Assembly (NCBI RefSeq): GCF_008831285.2
Contig: NC_045149.1
Span: forward strand, 17,313,035 to 17,377,034
Direction: 5' to 3'
Origin: Nymphaea colorata
Taxonomy: Eukaryota; Streptophyta; Magnoliopsida; Nymphaeales; Nymphaeaceae
DNA: 64,000 bases
Part shown: piece by piece, positions 48,230 to 60,604 of the stretch
How positions within the stretch are numbered: the stretch's first letter is position 1
How the letters are laid out: each line of letters starts with the position of its first letter
Translations under genes and position numbers: made by a program
Notes under the pieces: model-generated
The model's input: the letters and a program-made list of their open reading frames with translations, nothing else
Database searches by the model: none
What the model was told of the DNA's origin: nothing

Positions 48230-48345
48230 TTCTAGATAGAAAAAGGTATAAGCAAACCCTATGCTCCATAAACCTACCTCAATCTTTGAGGCAGGTTCAT
48301 AAAACACTCACAAAGAATCTTTGCTGCCAAACGATCAGATCCCTA
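48230..48345. repeat. Foldback relic with CTACCTC palindrome
   Basis: ccataaacctacctcaa and ttgaggcaggttcataaaa form an 18-bp imperfect hairpin (48268-48308). The right flank ends gctgccaaacgatc, the complement of the gtcgtttggca end seen at 22646. Confidence 0.5.
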
Positions 48346-48417
48346 ATAGTTGCATCTGATGCTAAACAAACCCGGAAATCAAGTAAAAGCATTTAGAAGA
48401 TAGGTGGGCTGCCCCTA

Positions 48418-48418
<1 letters not shown>

Positions 48419-48450
<32 letters not shown>
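48419..48450. repeat. (GGAGCA)n hexamer repeat, 5 copies
   Basis: Five perfect GGAGCA units lie in the spacer 0.8 kb downstream of the RING gene stop. Confidence 0.9.
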
Positions 48451-49261
48451 TTAGTTATGTAACCAGAGACTACGAATGCCAGAGTTTACCAACTTGATCG
48501 TGTCCTGTAGAATGCCAAATGTGCAGAGCGCTTCTTCCTCAGCCACTTACAACTTATCCAAACATAAACTGCAAATGCAGTCATATGGACCTCTCTGTAA
48601 CAAATTGGATTTCTTTTCAGCTGGTAATCAACAAAAGAACACGAACTGTTAATAAGGGCATAGACATTACAAATTTTGATAAAACAAGCACAAAGAAGCA
48701 CCAACATTGATCCTCGCCGCCCATTGAAATAGGAAGACACCAACGAGCGCGCAGAAGTGTATGTGTAACCCGAAACAGTTGCCCTCACACAAAGATTGGT
48801 AAAATGTGTGGGGAGATGCTGCAACCATTGATTATCAGGAAAGGGAACTGATGGGCCTTGGCTTCCAGTGACAGGGTTGATTTGCCGTCCCTCTTATCAT
48901 CCATGCCTTCAGGGAAGAACTATATAGATGCACCTCTCGAAATGACCTGGATAAGAAAAATGGCCTTATGGTTTCTTTTTAAAATTGACCAGTTGGGCGG
49001 CCATCCAATCTGCAGCCCATGTTAGTGGCAGGCCTGCGTCTTAATACAGACAGTACATATGAGCCAAGATATCACTAGCAAAATCCTCCAAGGGGCATAA
49101 AAAGCCTTGCAATTAACGCTCTTTATTAGCTTGAATCATGAACATAAGGGCTGTCGAAATTAGCCTGCTCAGACACTGTGGTCTCAAAAACAATGAGTGA
49201 GAGAAAGAGAGGGATAGGGAGAGAGAGAACCACGTGATCACAGTGACAAAATCTTTGCTTT

Positions 49262-52200
49262 TTACAATATAGAGTAAGCTCTTATCACCTCAACAATTGG
49301 TGCGCGACAGAGTGGGCACTTGCCTCCACCTCGGACCAACTCACTTGCACATTTATAACATGTACACATGTGCCCACATCTGCAAAAAGGGATGAATGTC
49401 GCTGAGCATATATACATACAGAAAGCAGTTGCCACAAGTTGAAGAGCCAAACCTGTACAACAGAGAGTCAATATGCGTATCACAGCAGACACAACATGTC
49501 CCTTTTCTAACATTCCCCCACTTCAAGCCCTCTTCAGACGACTCTTCAACTAACCCTGAAAAAGGAAATTATTAGATTTCTTGTTTTTGTACATATACCA
49601 TGGACAATCTCTATCCCACAACATTGTTAGGAAGTATTCCTAGGCCAGGTTGCATCATCTCAATGTTTTCTTTTTTGCTGCTACAAAAGAGAAAATGACA
49701 TGAAAACACCAGCAATGGCTGATTACAATATTTTATCCTTACAAGTTATGGCAGACCAAACATCGCGCTTCAATGCCTTACATAAAAAAGACATGGCATT
49801 CAAAGACGCAATTGTACTGCAATTTCAAGCTCATACTAATCCTAGCTAGACTTGGTTAAATAACCACCAGAAGATATGCTGAACGTGACAACAAGAAAGA
49901 ATGCTTTTAGAATGTTTGAAGTATAGCTCTCCCCCAAAAAAGTTGCTGTTCCTCTTATTTATCTGATCTAAGGACATACTGCTTTTCAGTTTTAAAAAAT
50001 ACAACAGCGAGATTAACATTTCAAGCTTCCAGAATATATGACCAAGAGTCAACAGAAATAACAATCTTCCCAAAGGATGCACGGGACTGGGACCTCATGG
50101 TTGTTTCAAAATACACTAACCAGGCAGATAAAATTCATTAGGTTATCCCCAGGTTTCAGGGCCATTTTACCATTTCTTTCTATGTTGTTTATATTTTTCG
50201 TTTCTTTGTATCTTCTTGAGGTATCACCCAGGTAGCACATTCACAATTAGTGTCCAGACTCCACATCAAATTTATGAATTTCATTTCTATGCATAGGTAT
50301 GTAAACAAAACCCAATCTATGTCACGTGGATGCTGCCAATAAGCTGTGGCACCCAAGTAGCGTGAGCAATTGGTTTGGACTTTGGGTGCAGTTTGGATAT
50401 GGCCATTGGTAACTGATGGTTATTATATTTTATGTATATATATATATATATAGAAAAATTGAAATCAGCCAGCTACCTTTGTGGCCAGATGGTTTTTTTT
50501 TTTTTGTTACTAAAAACCCAATGCAAAAGGTGTGTTTCGTTGCTAAAAACATGGCCACACAACCGGCTGTTGCAAATGCACTTTTTGCGGTGGCCAGTTG
50601 CTTGACCACGGTTTTCAAATGGAACACACCTTTTGCAATGGTTTTTAGTGGCAGAAAAAAAAAACATCCGGCTACTTATTTCAATTTTCCCATATATATA
50701 TATATATAATATATACATAATATACAACCTACTGCCACCGCACCTACTTTTTTCTGAAAAAACACACTGGCACCTGCACTCATGTGACATAAGCCCCAGT
50801 TGATTATAAACTAAGAAAGGACAAACATAAGGTAGAACGATGAACATGTACAAAACAAAAGAAAATTTCCAGCATAAGAATAGAACCATTAGAAAAGCAA
50901 AACTAGAACTGACCTTTCTGTCCACTAAAACAATTTAAAGCAGCAGAGACTTCCTGCCTAACAGCACGTTGCAGCTCTATCTGCATATCCATACAGGCAT
51001 CTAACATTCGCTGCATGTGATTCATTCCTTGCTGAAGCCTGGCCATGTCAGCTCTTAAATCATTAATTATCTCCCATTCCTGAAAGATAATAGGAGACAC
51101 ACAAACCATTTAGCTGTATGGACCACTCATATATTAAGTAGCCCCTTATTTACAATACATCAAAGAGGTCCTACTCATGTCCATCGTAGGCACATCCAGA
51201 TTTATTACATAAAAAGAACCAGCCATAGTTGAGAAGTCATTTCCTTGAACTTTTTTCTCCTTACGGGTTTTACAGTTCTATCATGACAAATCAACAACTG
51301 AAAAACCAAAAAGTGAGAAGCATCCCTGATCTGGGTGGTTTAGGAATGCAGTCTATCAAAACAATTACACAAACACTATTTTATGTATCACATTATCAGT
51401 TCTTCACTCTTTGTGCTTATTTTATGTTGTACTAATAACAACAGAAACTTGTATTTCAACACTTACAAACAAAATAATGGCAGAAAGCTGGGATTTCTCA
51501 TGATGGTCTTTCGACCAAGCCATACTTTTACTTACATTGCTAGGTAAAGGTCATGCAACAAACAACAAAATAGTGTTTGATTCGGTCATGCTTGAATGGA
51601 CACTTTATCCAATTCTGAATAGAGAGTTCAGCACTCGATCCATACCAAACTTGAACCTCATCATGAGTTCAGCACCCGAACCATACCAAACTTGAACCTC
51701 ATCATGCAGTCTTGAATCAGGACACAAAGACATGGTCTGGGTCCTTGTGATGAACTTGGTGACAAATAAATGCTCTTTTATTAGTGTGAGAAAATGTAAA
51801 TGGGCTTGATGAGATATCAAACATTTTAAATCCACACCTAAGAAACTCAGTGCCAATATCCACAGACGGGTGGATTCGAACCATCGTAATGCACTTCCTT
51901 AGCATATGAACACAGTAAAACTAATTAGTGTTCTTTTACATCATGCCCGTGATAGAATTCAGCCTGAATGCAGGTGCTGGTTCACTTTTGCTTTCAGAGC
52001 CCCTTACTTTGGAGCATTGAAAATGACAAAAAGTATAAATCACTTCATTACATTGCTCAATCATTTTATAAGTTCATACAATTAAAGTTCCAAAACTTGT
52101 CAGCAACTGCCCCAACTCGTCATAGCTGAGCATCATACATAAGGCTGCAAAGAAAACATACATACCATTTCAGATCTCTGCAAGCTTTGCCTGGGCCAGC

Positions 52201-55200
52201 TAGTTGTTTGCAGGTCCTGATGCCAAAGTGGTTGTGGTGGTAGCGGTGGTGGTAGTGGAGTTGGCAGAGACGTTATAGGGCTAGAAATAGGATTAGGCTG
52301 ATCCTCATTCTGATCAGCTTCCTCTGGCTGATCATGAGTTTGCTCCTCAGTCGTCTCAAGGTGGTTCACAGTCTGCCCATCCCAGTCAAGAGGAGCTCGA
52401 CTCTGCCTCTGAATGTATGACTGGATCAACTGATCCAAACTTTCACGAAATCCACTTCTGAGAAGATTTGAAACACTTCGCCTACGAGAAAAATAATGAA
52501 AAAGGGAAAACACTGAGACGAGAAATAGATTGTTTAAATTCAACCTCCAAAAGTACCCAAAAAATGACAAGCAGATTTGACAAAATCAAGACTCAAGAGA
52601 AAACACTGTAACGTATGTGAACTGTGAACGTGGAGATACACCCACACAAGTAGCTAAAATATTTCCAGAATAGTGGAATACCAAACCTGCTGAGGAGCTC
52701 TCTGAGTTCTATGCTGTACACATTATCATCATCAGGAGGCTGAAACTGGTTGACTCTTTCAAAGGAGAAACTACTCTGAGTTGTTGAAGTATTGGGAAGC
52801 TCTTCCTGCCAACTGTCTATGGCATCCTGAGGTCTTGCTTCGTGCCATCTGTCATCGTCTCCCAAAGGGCCATCAATCTCACCTTCCAGTGTATCATCGC
52901 TATGTGTTTGATCTGGAACCTGATCTTGCCAATCATCCTGTGGTTCTTCTGTATGTCCATCTTGCACACCATCTTGCCCATCAATAATCAGGGATTCATC
53001 AGATTCAGGCCAATCTCTTCTTGTGTCATCTGTAGTTGCTTCTTGTAAATTCTCCTCCTGAGAATTTGATATCGGTGTAACATTTTCTGTGTTATTGATA
53101 TATTCTGTTATTGGATGTGCATCAGGTTCAACGTCTCTTGCCTGAGACTCGGTCTGAGCTTCACTTGGATCCACCAAAACTACCCTTGAATTGTCTGTTC
53201 TAGAAATATCTGTACTATTACTTGTAGCAGTCTCAGAATGGTTGCTTGCTTGACCCCGATAAATACTTTCCAGTCTGGATCGAAAACTATCCCTAATAAT
53301 ATAAGGTGCACATCAATAGGTTAAAAAAAATATTTTACCAGGACATATTAAGTGGAAACATAAAAACAGAAAATTTTAAATAAGGCATATTATTATACTC
53401 CATTAAAGATTAGTATGCACATAACATCAAAGTTACTCACAGAAAAACAGACCTTTTCCAGATCTACAAAATACACCACATATGAAGGACCATAAAAATT
53501 CTTAAGCATCGATAATGCAGCTTGTACTATTATTAACCAAGAATGCAACTTCTGCTTCCAGACCTATGAAATATCAAAAACTGTAAAAAACCATTAATCT
53601 TGCAATCGGACCAGCCATTAGTTTTAGTGTTATGAAAAGAGGATATATTTGACATGTTTCACCTTCTTTTTGACCCTTTAGACAAGCCTGGCTTGCTCAT
53701 GAAGACTGTTAAGGTTGGTTGGCAAATAGATCCTCTGGAGGCCATAAACTGAATATTAAGATGAACACTTGTTCAGCCATATAGGTGCATATAACTGATA
53801 TATGGGCTTTTCCACTTTCAACAGATGGACAATTGAACAATTAGATGCAAAAGTACACCTTGATAACTTGATTGAAGAGAAAAAAAACAAGGATAGTAGT
53901 AGAAAATCATACAACAGAATGCACTCATAGTTTGTCCGAGTTGGTAAAAGTTTCAATTTATTACTTTTCAACTTGTTTCAGTACTAATGGACAGACTTTA
54001 AAAGTACCTTCCTAATCAATAAAGTTTCAGCAACAATGGCATAGAAAAAAAAAATCACATGCCCACACACCAAGAAGCAGGGGACATTCATGTGCATATC
54101 ACAAATTGAAATCCATGTAACCTATACATCCTTGCATTGCATGCCAGCATTTCGAGAGGAAACACATTGAGGACTGCAACAATGACTATGAAATGCTGTC
54201 AGGCCCTTGCCAATGCTTTGAAGGTATAACCAGCTCTAAGGTATTTCAAATACAGTACTGGCAATTTCGTTTCACCAAGTTTCCACCAACATCAAGAAGA
54301 ACAAGATGTTACCCAGTTATCCTAAGCTCAATAAACAATCTTATCCAAGTTCAATCAATAGTGAAACATATCGATAATGCACAGAATTTAGAGAAATTCC
54401 AAGAGAGCTACACACTAAGAGCTTGAAGGTCAAATCTTTTTCTTTTAAAACTACCCGCTTGCGGTCAAAGATAAGTAGTGTGGAGAAAACTTTCCATCTT
54501 TATCCCTTTTAGGCAACTTTGTGCCTTTACTATGAGAAGTTCCCAGACTGAGAAAATTTACGATGCATGCTAGGCACAAACAATACTATAAAAAAAGGAT
54601 GGTTCAGAAAGGAAGGTCATTCCCCTCTTCATAGGCAGAGAAGACATCAATCTGCTAGATGCCTCGTATAAGTTACAACACTGCCAACAAGCTAACAGGT
54701 TTGTCAACTAATGTCAACCATGTTAGGACCCGGACCAGGTCCGTAACAAACCATGAGCAGGACAGCAGAATTGGCTCCAAAATACACTCTTTAGCTATAT
54801 TGCAGTTTGATACTTAGATTATAATCCACCAAAAGAACCAATACCGCTACATGTTATGCAACTTTTGACAAGATACAAATTTTTGAACATCAAAATAATA
54901 TTGATTGCATTAGAATCTGTAGGATTGACGAGCATGAGATCCAAAAACGTATTATTGCTTGGTGATTCAGTTACCATACAACACGAATTAGGAGGAAGGA
55001 GAATGGATTTCATGCGAGCTAAGAAAGTTAAAATAAGAAGAAAATGAGACTTGTGACAAATAGAAGAACACCTTAGGCCAGAAACAGTATGCCGTTGCCT
55101 TAATTGAGACAGTTCTCTTGCAGCTACTGATGGTGGTCTCTCTTCAGGGTCGGATCTGCCATTTCTCAGAAACCTGCCCCTGAGAAGTGACTGAACTTCA

Positions 55201-56803
55201 CATGTTAGAAAATCACATAACTCACTTTTAAGAAATTCAGCCAGCCATAGTTGCTCACAGGACACACTGTTCCACTGGAAAACTAGGATCTAGAAAACTA
55301 CTTCACCATATAAACACACATAACTTAAAGATCACGAAAAACTAAATGCCTTTCACCATTATGGAAGAGAACCATCATTGTTCACGATGAAGAACATAAC
55401 TTCCGAATGTAAACCCAAGAACCACAGTTTTAGGTCTGATTTTATAGAAGTCTATTCACCTGGATACGATTGCGATGAGCAAAATCTGATACTGCCCGAT
55501 GCTCCAGTAACCTCTGAAGTTCTCTCCTTCTTTCTGCATCTATTCGCACCAGAAGATCAAGAAATGCCTGCCTTCCCCGTAACCTGAGTAAGTCTCTCCT
55601 AATATGCTCAGGTTGACCTTCCTCAGAGTCAGTAACAGGCCCTTCTTGTACTGCAGATGCCAAAGTCTGCTCTGTTCTATTAGCACGTAAATCTCTCTGC
55701 CGGCTTGCCATATGTACCCATTCTCTTACCAGTCTCACTCTCTCACGCTCAGTTTCACCAAGCAATTCAGCCCTGGGACTGTCTCTCCTTGGCATGGCTG
55801 AAGTTCCATTACTAGAGGCATTCTCCATCATCCAACCCCGAAATATTTGCCTCACTCTCTCTCTTTCACCTTCACCAAGATCAGGAGACTGTTCTCTGCT
55901 AGAGGTTCGATCACGGTCATCATTCTGCGAATCTGAATGGTCATGCGACCATGTCCCGTACCCATGCTCACTTTCAGCGTTTGGAACCTCAGCAGCATTA
56001 TGCTCGGCATCGCGCTGCTCACCCTGTCGCCATTGCCGTTCCTCAGGATCATAATTTGTAATTTCTTCTGCTCGTCTCTGCTCACTTTCTTGGTTCATTG
56101 AGACATCTGAACTTACCATTGCAGCATGACTGCCTTGGTTCTCGCGATCAGATGGAGCACCACTTTCAGGTCTTTGATATCGAGGGGAATCTGTATCGGA
56201 ATGCCTAGACCTTGGCCTTTGGCCATTATGGTTGATCATATTTTCATCCTCTAGCTCCCTCCACCTCTGGCGGACCAAGGACGCTTGAGTCCTCGGTCTC
56301 TCCACCGCACCTTGCTCCCTGGAAGAGGGGGATTCCCTCAGGAAAGATGAATCCAGCATTGAGACGGCATGTAAACGGGAAAGTGCCATTAATTCCGATT
56401 CCCGGTTATGCCGCTCTATCGTGGTAATCATATCCTGAGCTTGCCGAGCCGCCCACCTACTGAGGATGCGTGAATAGCGCCTTCTTGCGGCTGAAGACTC
56501 CGCAATATCATCGCCCTCAAGATCAGACCGCCGTCTTCGGCGCACCAACTGGTCCCCTTCCTCGTCTTCTTCCTCCGGCCTATCTTCATGAAGGCACCGG
56601 GCTTCGACAGACTCACAATATACACCGACACATCTCCGGCAGCGCCTCCCTCCAGGGTCTCGAGGCGAATTGCTACATGAGGCAAGAGACATGCAAGAAT
56701 CAAAATGATCCCTCAGCAGCTCCTCAAAACCTCGTCTCAACGCCTCATGGGCGCTCAATCCGCTCGATCCCTGCTTCGGCTGAAGCGGTTCGATATCGGT
56801 CAT
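49262..56803 (-). CDS. RING-finger protein, probable E3 ubiquitin ligase
   Basis: Exons in transcript order: 55460-56803, 55072-55190, 52687-53292, 52166-52481, 50914-51079, 49453-49555 and 49262-49379; 2772 nt, 923 residues. The ATG at 56801-56803 starts [20 protein letters not shown]. Residues 1-780 are Arg/Glu/Ser-rich and probably disordered, with conserved islands such as [20 protein letters not shown] (about residue 100) and repeated arginine-rich R(x)nRE helices. Residues about 797-850 form a coiled coil ([20 protein letters not shown]). The C-terminal RING at about 871-911 ([28 protein letters not shown]) is of the C3HC4 type and ends close to the C-terminus. Arabidopsis relatives, from memory, are AT5G04460 and AT2G27950. 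The E2-binding and zinc residues are present, so ubiquitin-ligase activity is likely. Substrates are unknown. Confidence 0.93.
50310..50345 (-). repeat. Inverted fragment of the GCACC-rich dispersed repeat
   Basis: ctatgtcacgtggatgctgc is the reverse complement of the gcatcc...gtgacatag end of copy 1. It is a short fragment, opposite in direction to the other copies, in the intron between exons 5 and 6 of the RING gene. Confidence 0.45.
50452..50691. mobile_element. Foldback MITE inserted in a TA repeat
   Basis: Terminal inverted repeats of about 85-90 bp (roughly 50453-50545 and 50605-50690) match as gaaaattgaaat, a ccggatg/ccagatg block, an A/T run, cactaaaaac and gcaaaaggtgtgtt. A (TA)n run flanks it on both sides (50435-50452 and 50692-50708), fitting insertion at TA or T/A-rich target with target duplication. 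It has no coding capacity. It lies in the 1.36-kb intron between exons 5 and 6 of the RING gene. Confidence 0.75.
50692..50800 (+). repeat. GCACC-rich dispersed repeat, copy 3
   Basis: TA-rich sequence at 50692-50728 leads into gcacctacttttttctga, aacacactggcacctgcact and catgtgacataag, the same order as copies 1 and 2. It abuts the right end of the MITE. Confidence 0.65.
51624..51706. repeat. 41-bp tandem repeat, 2 copies
   Basis: The unit starting gagttcagcac begins at 51624 and 51665 and includes ccataccaaacttgaacctc in both copies, with two or three substitutions. It lies in the intron between exons 4 and 5 of the RING gene. Confidence 0.85.
53293..55071 (-). other. 1.8-kb intron 2 of the RING gene
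   Basis: AT-rich intron between the second and third coding exons, with no recognisable gene or repeat of note. Confidence 0.7.
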
Positions 56804-57620
56804 GGTTTTTCACTAAAAAAAACATAAAAATCGTTCTAAGTCGACAAACCGCCACAGAACTCACTCCGCAAATGATCAAGCCCCATGACCAATCCCTGAA
56901 ACACAAACAAAGCCCATCGTCCCACCATAGCAACATCATCATCATAATCACATACGAAGAAAAAAAGAACAACTAAACTCAAAATCCCGAAACCGTCATC
57001 CTACTAAAGCTCATGACGCCCTAGTTCCACCAACAGAAATGGAAAAAAAAAAAAAAAACACAGAACACCTACCAGACCAAATTCCTCCACTAAACCATCG
57101 AAACTCATCTCACGAAACCCAACCAACAAAAAACAACTTCCACAATGCCGAAGCAGTTACCGATCAGGGAAAATGAAAAGCAACTCCCACGACGTACCAA
57201 CCTTTGCGTGACAACGAAGGAAACCGCCGGTCCTGCGTCAGAAACCAAGTCCGCTGCTGCAATTCGCGGCAATCGGAAGCGAAACCTCCCGTTCCCTCCC
57301 GCCAATCCGGGAACAAACAATTCATGAACAGACAACGAACATAAACGATGAGAAGAAGAAGAAGAAGAAGGAGGAAAAGGGACTAAACAAACAGATCGAT
57401 AAGACTCTGTTGATTCCGTCCGCCCTTCAACAACTTCGATCCCCACTTCTCATTTATAACAAAGGACATAGGAGAGAGAAAATGAATTAGAGGAGAAAAG
57501 AAAACGTTCGTGGGGACTTCGTCGCCTTCTTCCCCCCACTGTGGAAATTGAGAGAGAGAGAGAGAGAGAGAGCGGCGGGGAAACACAGAGATGGAGTGAT
57601 ACGTCAGCAAACGCACCGCA
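56804..57620 (-). promoter_or_regulatory. 5'UTR, probable leader intron and promoter of the RING gene
   Basis: Ten bases upstream of the ATG the minus strand reads tttttttag|tgaaaaacc, a good acceptor. A donor-like gcaaag|gttggtac lies near 57202. The upstream segment is pyrimidine-rich on the minus strand, with a CT run (complement of the GA run at 57551-57572), typical of plant leaders. The transcription start is not visible with certainty. Confidence 0.4.
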
Positions 57621-59448
57621 GCTTCATATTTTCCCTTCTCGTCATATTTTCTCCCCAGGCACAGTAACGTGCCACGTGGTTCCTTGTCTTCATCTGCACT
57701 CCCTTTCCATAAATACCCCTAACGTATGCGAAAATTACGCGAAACGGCCGACGTGCCCTGTGATCCGGATCGGTATGGAGGCGATCCGGACATCCGATTC
57801 GTGTCGAAAGTTGTTAAAAGGGAACTTTTGTGGGCCTGGGCCCGGTCCATCTAATTATTAGATCAGGACCGTGGCCCGGAAAGTCTCCTTTGCCTTTGCC
57901 TATCTTCCGGAGACAAAGATTGTGGTGTGGCGTCCTTTTAAAATGCAGAAATTATAATTTTCTTAATTTATATGTTTTTTATTTTAAAATTATATCGAGA
58001 ACATAATGTTTTTTTTACCAAAGATATACATATAGTCATCTTTATGTATAGTTCAAGCTGGGTTACATTTGTATATGATATCTTTTAAGTTTTTTATTTT
58101 GTGGGTTGTATTCAAACCCATTGGATGTAGAATAGTTTCTTGTCTATTTTTTTTTCCTCCTCTTGGTCCTCTATGATTTGGAGATGTGGTTGACTCTGAG
58201 TTTGGATTTTAAGAATTGGACCCACATCTTTTACTCAACCCTCTTTTTCTATTTCCAAGCCCATAGATTAGATCATATCCATCGGTAGGTTGCCAAGATC
58301 AAGTTTGACCGGATCCGATTGTGATTTATGATCCAATAACCTAAATTGTTAAAACTAGTCACAGGAAAGTGTAAACCAGATAAAGGTCAGCAGTAGATAA
58401 AGTGCAAAATCCAAACTCAGACCTCCATCTGCTCCACATCTCGCTGGATCTGAATAAAAATTCAATTCTCAGTTCTAAATCTGGAAAAAAGATCCAGATC
58501 CAGATCCAGTCAAGGCTTGGATTTGGAACCCCCATACTGAACCCAGGTCGCGTTGCTTTTGCTCGGTCAGTTCCGGATCTGGAGAGAAATCCGACCCAGA
58601 CCCGAAAACCCACACCATCGACCCGGCGAACCGCCTCGGTGTGTAAGACGCCACGCAAGGACAGTGAGCTTCGGGGGAGGGGCATTTCAGTCATTTGGGG
58701 GGAGAAGGGACGTTGCCGTAGTTTTCAGCAAAAGCAGGGCCCTTTTGAGGGGCCTTTTCCCCTCGAGACTCGGGGAGTACCCGACCGTCCCCTTCGATGG
58801 AAAAATCCAAAAAGACAATGCGTCCGATCTTGCCCGTCCTTTGTTCCGGCTTTTTATCTACAACCAACCCAACCGTTACCATTCCTCTCCTCGCCAATTA
58901 ATCGCAAGCTTTTTTAAATAACCAACAAGCGCCACAAAAAGTAGAATTTTTTTTTAAAAAAAAACTAACATTTACGCAAATAACAAATTCCCGCTCGATT
59001 TTGGGAAGTTACCAAATGAGCGTCCAATTTTGATTTTTGAAGAGAAATGTTTTGCTTATCAAAATCAATCATTAATTATTGATACAAGATAAAAAAAAAA
59101 ATGCTCCTCATAGCAACAAAAATACTCACCAGTGGTTGTTTATGGAAGGCATTTTTATTATTTTACATAAAAAGATTACCACTTTTTCCAATAGATGGAT
59201 TTTGAGGATATCTTGATTCTAATATGGCTGGTCGGATACGAAGGTCACTTCAACAATAAAAATGTTTTGTTGTATATTAAATGGTAGTATTAGTGACACT
59301 CTAGTTAAAGGGTGTACCATATAATCACTCACCTCTCCCATATCTACTCTTAAAATTTGACTGCACGTTTGTCAACTCTAAAAAATTAAGTGATGCTACA
59401 CTATTTCCTCTAACATTAGGCATCTTATTATAATTTGGCAAATGTGGG

Positions 59449-59472
59449 TATATATATATATATATATATATA
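59449..59472. repeat. (TA)n microsatellite
   Basis: Pure TA run of about 24 bp. Two similar runs follow at 59544-59562 and 59835-59852. Confidence 0.9.
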
Positions 59473-60542
59473 AAATCTAATTATACAAAACTTACTGGAA
59501 TTCTCTTACCAACAGTATGTGGTTCAGTCCACTTATCTATATGTATATATATATATATATATTTCAGTTGTATTATTACGCTTAAATGGGGAAGGTGACT
59601 GGTGAGCATCAGAGAGTTGAGTTGGTAAGATGTTTCACATTCGAAATCAATATGTCTGCATTGCCTGATTTGATAAGGAAGCTTATATGCTTCTTAGCAG
59701 GCAAGGCAGACCCACGGTCGTGTCACTTTAACCTGTCTACGAATGAGCATGACTACGACGTGCTTGTTGCATCAAACTTACATAAAATGCAACAAATGGG
59801 CCACGTATAGAGACAAGCATAAATTTTACTATCAATATATATATATATATATAAAAGAATGTGTTACTAATGTTTAGATAGATATAGAATCTGCATTAAG
59901 ACGTGTAAATGAAGTGCCCGTTGCAACTTAGCAAGTCAATGCAGAGAATGAATGAATGTTCTTGAGAAATGGGTACCGTTTCATATTAAAATAGTGTGAT
60001 TAAATTGGTTCGTAGTAGCTACGCCGAGTAGAAAGTTGTTAAACAAGGGGACCATATTGGGCATGGTGCGCTAATGCTACTATAATGCTTTCTATTCAAA
60101 CACAGCTTGGTCAATGGCTCCACACAATCTATGAAGGCATGTAAGCGGTTCACGCTCGGGTCGGGTCCACTCGTTTACCAAGTTCAAGACTTAGTTGGAT
60201 CTTCTTTAACTCGATTCAGATCCAGACTCTAGCTCCAACTTGAGTTTGCAAAGTCAAAGATAAGATCCAAACTTCACATACAATTGGGTTGGATCCGTAT
60301 CAATTATTAAATTCGGATGCAGATAGGATCTCAGGAATGAATGTTGATGAATGTTTTGTCCGTTGAGGAAGTCTTTTCGCTCTTCTCTTTGCCTTTGGGG
60401 TCGATCGCCGATACCTACCTACGGAATCAAACTAGAGGCCTGACTTTTTTTTTTTATTTGTCACTGGTCCGACAGCTATGCCAAACCCCTTAAAGCAATA
60501 TTCATCTACAAAATTAAATTTCTTTTAACTAAGTCAAATTCT

Positions 60543-60603
<61 letters not shown>
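60543..60603. repeat. (TAA)n microsatellite, about 20 units
   Basis: Uninterrupted trinucleotide run of about 61 bp in the right intergenic flank. Confidence 0.95.

Positions 60604-60604
<1 letters not shown>

Larger units (their letters stand above)
46031..49261. other. Intergenic spacer PHD/GNAT to RING gene
   Basis: It contains a GC-richer patch with a GATCCA hexamer repeat (46718-46740), foldback hairpins at 46415-46450 and 48268-48308, and a (GGAGCA)5 tract at 48419-48450. The last 300-400 bases are probably the RING gene 3'UTR. No gene-like frame is supported. Confidence 0.6.

Noticed and set aside
51841-51905. tRNA-like T-arm (minus-strand ggttcgaatcca)
   Set aside because: No matching acceptor, D or anticodon stems could be placed around it.
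58402-58921. Overlapping open frames of 122-171 residues
   Set aside because: No domain, overlapping frames on both strands, and the longer one does not begin with ATG.
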